Shown here: positions 58,993-64,000 of the stretch, piece after piece
Layout of the letters: each line of letters starts with the position of its first letter
How positions within the stretch are numbered: position 1 is the stretch's first letter
Source of the DNA: Panax quinquefolius
Taxonomy: Eukaryota; Streptophyta; Magnoliopsida; Apiales; Araliaceae
Assembly (NCBI GenBank): GCA_020205615.1
Contig: CM035170.1
Location: 60,811,322-60,875,321 of the forward strand
Length of the DNA: 64,000 nucleotides
Reading direction: 5' to 3'
Made by a program: the position numbers and the translations under genes
Notes under the pieces: model-generated
Database searches by the model: none
Told to the model about the DNA's origin: nothing
What the model saw: the letters and a program-made list of their open reading frames with translations, nothing else

Positions 58993-59960
58993 TGTGACAA
59001 CCCCAAAATAGGTCCATACCATCCAACCTATTCTGAGTCGCCAAATACATGGTACAGAAAAAAACTAGAACTTTATTACAACAATTGTCGTACAAAATAC
59101 AACAACACATATGCTGTGAAGTTTGATACAAATATATACCAAATGTGATATGTCCCAACCGTGGATAGCACCTCACAATGACACCTTACATAAAGGTATA
59201 GTCAAAAACCTTTTTTTTTAAAAATTAAAATCTTTTCGGAAGTGCTCAAGAAAACCTTAGATATCGCATAGAATTATCCTTGGGAGGCCACGCTGCCCTA
59301 AAGAAAAAAAAGAAGATGACTAGATATTCTTCCCATATGGCTCTTATCGAATTATCCACCAAGATTATATAGGTTGTTAATATATACTCAAAAAAAAGCA
59401 AATGATGATACGAGGTTGTATGTCATTCTTCCCAATGGACAAACACCTTCAACGCTTATTCGTTATATCATTATCTCCACCATGCTCTATTCTCGTTATC
59501 CCCACTAATCGAGAATTATACACTTTTATTACTTGAAAGGAATTGTGAAGCAAAAGGGTGAGTACAACTAGCTCAAGAAAGAATATCATGACTAAAGATA
59601 ATTAAATTATCAATAGCCTTCATCAAGAATAAATCGTAGATTTAGAACATATGGTAGATGATAAAATTTTTCAACCATAGTCAGCAAATGTGAACGAGCA
59701 ATCCATTAGAAGAGTCAAATAGACCATAAAGTCTATTATTTTCTCCATGTTAAAAATCCACCAACAATGTTTTATCCCTGTAACAACACTCAATAGTTCC
59801 TTTCCACAATCATATGAATAACTCATAATCATAATTGTAGTTCTAAATTCCTCTTCTCATCTAGGACGAAGATAATTTTCATAACCTATCTTCACCTAAA
59901 ACATCAAAGATCATGGTTATACCAAATCACATTTCCTCGCTCATAATCATATCGATAAAT

Positions 59961-60150
59961 TCATCTTTGCACTACGGGCCAAAGATATTCGTCAACAGAC
60001 CATCTTTGCACTACGACCAAAGATATTCAACAACATATCATCTTTGCACTACGGGCCAAAGATATTCATCAACAAATCATCTTTGCACTACAGGCCAAAT
60101 ATATTCATCAACAGTTCATATTTGCACTACAGGCCAAATATATTAATATC
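59961..60150. repeat. 39-bp minisatellite in LTR M
   Basis: Five head-to-tail units of CATCTTTGCACTACGGGCC + AAAGATATTCATCAACA-like sequence, with more diverged copies near 60216, 60281 and 60340. The same TGCACTACNGGCCAA core recurs in LTR N. Confidence 0.85.
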
Positions 60151-60497
60151 TCAAAGAAATATATAATCATTTCAGAATTTAAATAAACAATAATTATAAC
60201 CATGTTGATCATTTCACCTTTGCACTTAAGCTAAAGATATTCAATTATAAATTCAATGGTCATGATCATACCAGTCAACAATTCAACTTTGCACTACTGG
60301 CCAAAGGGCACCCATAGTCATGATCATACCAAAAATCTACCAATCTTTACACTCAAGTCAAAGAGAAATATAATCATTAGGGTTATAAAAATGTTATATA
60401 TAATAGGAAAATCAATATAATCAAAACATCTAGATTTAATCTCAAGAGTAATATTCATAAATCAACTATAATTTGGTTAGAAAAAAAACCAATTTTG

Positions 60498-60608
60498 TCA
60501 TGAATAGTAACTCGTGAATAGTAACCCATGAATAGTAACTTTGTGAATAAGAATCAGAATAAGTAACTCATGAGTAAGAACTCGTAAATAGTAACTCATG
60601 AATAGTAA
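60498..60608. repeat. ~16-bp minisatellite GTGAATAGTAACTCAT
   Basis: Six to seven imperfect copies of (A/G)TGAATAGTAAC(T/C)C in LTR M. Confidence 0.8.
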
Positions 60609-62596
60609 ACCCGACACAAAAAGGTAGAATTTCCACAATAAAATCCATACCAATATTTTGGTATAATGATATTGAAATAACATTTCTTAAACTTATAAAT
60701 AATTTATTTAAATTGTTTACACTTTACTAATTAATGCATTTAATCATTATAAAATGCCAACTCCTAAGATTTCATCACCAATAACCACGACCCTCATCAA
60801 AAATCAAGATATAACTCATATATATGATTCTCAAGCCATAAAATCCTATTTTCCAATTTTTCTTACTTCCCATAACATATTTAATTCATTTACTCATAAC
60901 TAGTCCATTTTCATGAAAAATACCAAATCGGTTCCAAAAATATTTCTTTTCTCGGGATTTAGCGTAATATAGTCCCATATTGAACATATATTTTTCTCGA
61001 ATTTTTAAAATTCATTTACTATTTTTATATACGGCCAAAACCGCCGAATATTTAGACATTTATCATAAATTGTACTTTTATCCAAAAATTCTGAAATTCA
61101 CAGAGTACACTGATATTATATAGATGTACTCCCAATAAAAATTTCATCAATTTTAGAGTTAACCACAAGGAGTTATAAGCAGTTATTTTTAAAATAGTCT
61201 TTTCCCGTAAAATTCATAACTATTAATCTATACATCCAAAATCGCCATTTTTGACAAAGTCAATAAAACTCATCAAATTATCATTTCAAATTTTTCCAGA
61301 ATTTTCTGAAGGTCAGAAAAATTACGAAACAGAAAAACATAACAACCCTTAAAATCCCTTACTATCCCTTACCTCAAAAGAGCAAGATTTCCGATCGGAT
61401 ATCGAGATATGATTATCGAAGGAAACTTGCACTGATGAATATCAACTCATCAAGTATCTAAATACTCACAAAATACACTCAATAATCTATAGAGAAAAAG
61501 AGAGAAAACTTATGAATTCTGGTGTGATTTTCAATTCTAACTTAGCCCTCTATTTATAGGAAAATGTTAGCACGCCGAAGTAGACTTAACCTGCTACCTG
61601 ATGGCTTTACCTGTTACTATTTCACCCACCAAAAATCAGCCATCTCCCCCAACAACCAAGAGTGGGGCCCACTCAATTCTATAATTTTTCACCAAAACCT
61701 AATTTCCTAATCGGGCCACCTCTTAAAATTCATAACAAATTATACGCTCATTTTAACGGGCTCAAAATTTGTGGACATATACTCAACTTATATATGTATA
61801 ACATATCCAAAATTACAACGATCCAACTATTTGATTAAATATTATAACTCACACAATAAAGTCGTAAGAACAATCGATTTGATCTTTTAATACCTCCAAT
61901 ATGACAAAATACCGATAAAATACCTCAACATTAATTCCTTCATTCATAATCACATAAATAAATCCATCATTTATATCCACAACAAATAAATATTTCCTTA
62001 TCATATAAATCAATAATTAATTATTCACAAATAATATTACAGAATCACAATAATGACAACTCGGTAGTTCCCAAGAAAGAGGGCTTTCGATAAGGATTTC
62101 TCCTTATCGCATGCAATTAGGTGACCAAACCTCTCCTCGATGTAATTTTCTAGACATTGCCAATAATGCTATCTAATAATATTATTCAAATAATATGAAT
62201 TATTGATCCGATAATGGAGATATCTGTGATAACACCGTGTGCTACTACGCAACAACGTGTATTACTTTTTATTTTACCAACCGTATTCCAACAAAGGTTA
62301 ATTGTGAACGATTATTATACTGTTATTTATAAAACTCAATTTTATCGTTTTCTTCATCTGACAGTTATTCTATTATGGGGCCCACAAATGGCTGCGCCGT
62401 CGTACGAATATTTCCCGACAGAAAGAATATTCCACTACCAAACGAATATTCCCCGACAACAATGAATATTTTATAACCATTTGCGTATTTTAAAAAAAAT
62501 TTCATATATCACCCTTAACTTTGCTTTTTATCAATTTAACCATTTACTGAATAGAAAAATTGAAAACTTTTATTTCATAAAATTCGGGGTCTTACA

Positions 62597-62859
62597 ATCT
62601 CCCCTCCTTATGAAATTTCGTCCCCGAAATTTACGTACCTGGTATTTCAAAGAGTTGAGAATGCCTTGCTTACATTTCAGATTCCATCTTTTCTGTCATC
62701 ATGATTTCTCCATTTGCTCATCTCCTGTATTTCAGATATCATTCTAGAATACAGCTTCAAAACAATGGTTTATTGAACAAATTAACATATCACATAATAT
62801 CCCGATATTATGACTGATCAACAAATAAGCTTAGGTAGGACACACTAGCGAAGGATTTA
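62597..62859 (-). mobile_element. 263-bp interior between LTRs M and N
   Basis: It begins with the conserved PPT block (ATCTCCCCTCCTTATGAAAT on +, with GGGGAG on the minus strand). The other edge, which should carry a PBS, reads GCGAAGGATTTA and shows no initiator-Met match. No coding sequence. Confidence 0.55.
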
Positions 62860-64000
62860 TGTGACGCCCCCAAAATTAGGTATACATCACCCATCTTGGG
62901 TCGCCAGATACATGGTACAGAATTCAAATATAACTTACTAATACCACTGTCGTGTACAATACGACAAAACATAAACTGTGAGTTTGAATACAAATATTAT
63001 CTACTAGAGATTATACAAACTCAAAAGGAGTCCTCATTACAATTATTATCACACTATTTCACAGAATAGTGAGGACTACTAATGCTATCCTCTGGACCAT
63101 CACTCCGTTCTCTGACTCGTCCCAGCTATATTCTCATTTCCTGAAGAGAACAGTGAAGAAAGGGTGATCTCAACTAACCCAGTAAGAAATATTATGACTA
63201 AGATAATGCAGAATAAATTATCATTAGCCTCCAACAATGTTAAACTGATAAAATACAATAGACATCAAGTTTAACTGCAGCGGAACAAGCAATCCATTAA
63301 AAGAGTCAAGTAGAGAATAGAATCTACTATCTTTTATGATTTAAAAAGTTTTTCATCACTTTTATCGCTAAGACTCAGCTCAATAAATAATCCACATCAT
63401 TAAATCATCCCTGCACTACCGGCCAAGGATATTCTTTAGTATCACGACCACGAATTATCCATGCACTACAAGTCAATGATAATCGTGTTTTCATCAACGA
63501 TCCTGATCATGCCATAAAACAATTCATCTTTGCTCCCTTGGCCGGAGAGAATCCATAGCCATAATCATACCAAAAACTGTCCATCAATGCATTACGGGCC
63601 AATGAGGACTTTTAATTTTCACATCATTTGTAACATTACGTTCATGATTATACCGAATAATCCCTGGTCATAATCATACCAAGTCCATCTATGCACTACA
63701 TGCCACAGATGACTTTCAAAAATATAAACATGAGGATGATGACAATGATATAAGAATTCAATAAAACAAGTTCAAGAATTAATTTATCTAGGAACTGATA
63801 ATGTCCAAGTTGTCAACATGATACTGCTTTGTAGAGTAAAATTTAAGAATGCTCAGAAGAATATTTCCATGAAAAATACTGGATGAAGTGCAAATATCAA
63901 GGATATTCCGCTAATTTCATGGAGTATAGAAGTCAAAATTTTAATCAACTGAGTATAATAACGAATGGAATAACAAAAGATATCACCATGCATGCGGTGA
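62860..64000 (-). mobile_element. LTR N, incomplete at the window edge
   Basis: It starts TGTGACGCCCCCAAAATTAG and shares with M the GTCGCC(A)AATACATGGTACAG block, the GGGTGA...CTAACCCAGTAAG block (about 63167) and TGCACTACCGGCCAA repeats (63405-63725). It is about as diverged from M as a different subfamily, so the two need not be one element's LTR pair. Confidence 0.65.

Larger units (their letters stand above)
58993..62596 (-). mobile_element. LTR M, 3.6 kb, 3' LTR of a minus-strand element
   Basis: It starts TGTGACAACCCCAAAATAGG and ends CGGGGTCTTACA, followed by a minus-strand PPT. It has the GGGTGAGTACAACTAGCTC block near 59555 and two minisatellites. No coding domain. LTR N at 62860 starts with related sequence. 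Confidence 0.75.

Noticed and set aside
59961..60150. Regularly spaced repeats suggestive of a CRISPR array
   Set aside because: Units are head-to-tail without unique spacers and lie inside a plant LTR; it is a minisatellite.

Overview
This is a stretch of plant nuclear DNA, most likely eudicot, made almost entirely of nested transposable elements. The evidence is AT-rich sequence, plant gene fragments (WRKY, CIPK and MHK-type kinase exons), LTR elements primed by initiator-Met-tRNA-type sites, a Tat-lineage Ty3/gypsy element, a CACTA transposon, and Arabidopsis-type TTAGGGTTT motifs. No intact host gene, rRNA, tRNA or CRISPR array was found. The species cannot be named from the sequence alone.

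Layout. 1-3120: exon-sized fragments of three host genes (GRF zinc finger on +; WRKY C-terminal domain and CIPK kinase on -), ending at a TG/TA microsatellite. 3190-8990: a minus-strand Ty3/gypsy element (J) with a 3' LTR, a broken gag and an extra CCHC-knuckle ORF, but no pol. 9000-12683: a plus-strand gypsy element (I) with a 2-kb LTR, PBS, a broken gag and the start of protease, cut off there. 12684-15571: leader, PBS and 5' LTR of another minus-strand element (Q). 15572-55059: a minus-strand non-coding LTR element (K). Its 3' LTR (15572-17566), PPT, 1.7-kb interior and PBS are contiguous. Its 5' LTR (19265-55059) is split by an 11.8-kb CACTA transposon (20477-32278, AAA target duplication) and by a 4-kb solo LTR (C, 34441-54769, GCCTA target duplication). 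C is itself split by a complete 16.3-kb Tat-type Ty3/gypsy element (D, 36557-52848, AACAT target duplication). 55060-58910: an LTR fragment (B), a close relative of the LTR at 3190-6720. 58993-64000: a 3.6-kb LTR (M), a 263-bp spacer with a PPT, and the start of a second related LTR (N) that runs off the window.

Relative age follows from the nesting: K predates the CACTA and solo LTR C, and C predates D. D is the most complete element. It has gag, protease, G-patch-like segment, RT, RNase H, a second RNase H and integrase, plus a long antisense ORF between pol and the 3' LTR. It is dead: there are in-frame stops and frameshifts throughout, the second integrase catalytic Asp is replaced, and the 5' LTR has lost the ~380-bp segment holding the TATA box.

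The most notable content is the CACTA element. It carries no recognisable transposase. It does hold a collinear series of exons with introns from an MHK/MAK-type (CDKF-like) protein kinase gene, including its C terminus, and a separate fragment resembling a CLASSY-type chromatin remodeller. Other points of interest are the D antisense ORF, telo-box clusters inside the C/B LTR family, and perfect hairpins conserved in that same family.
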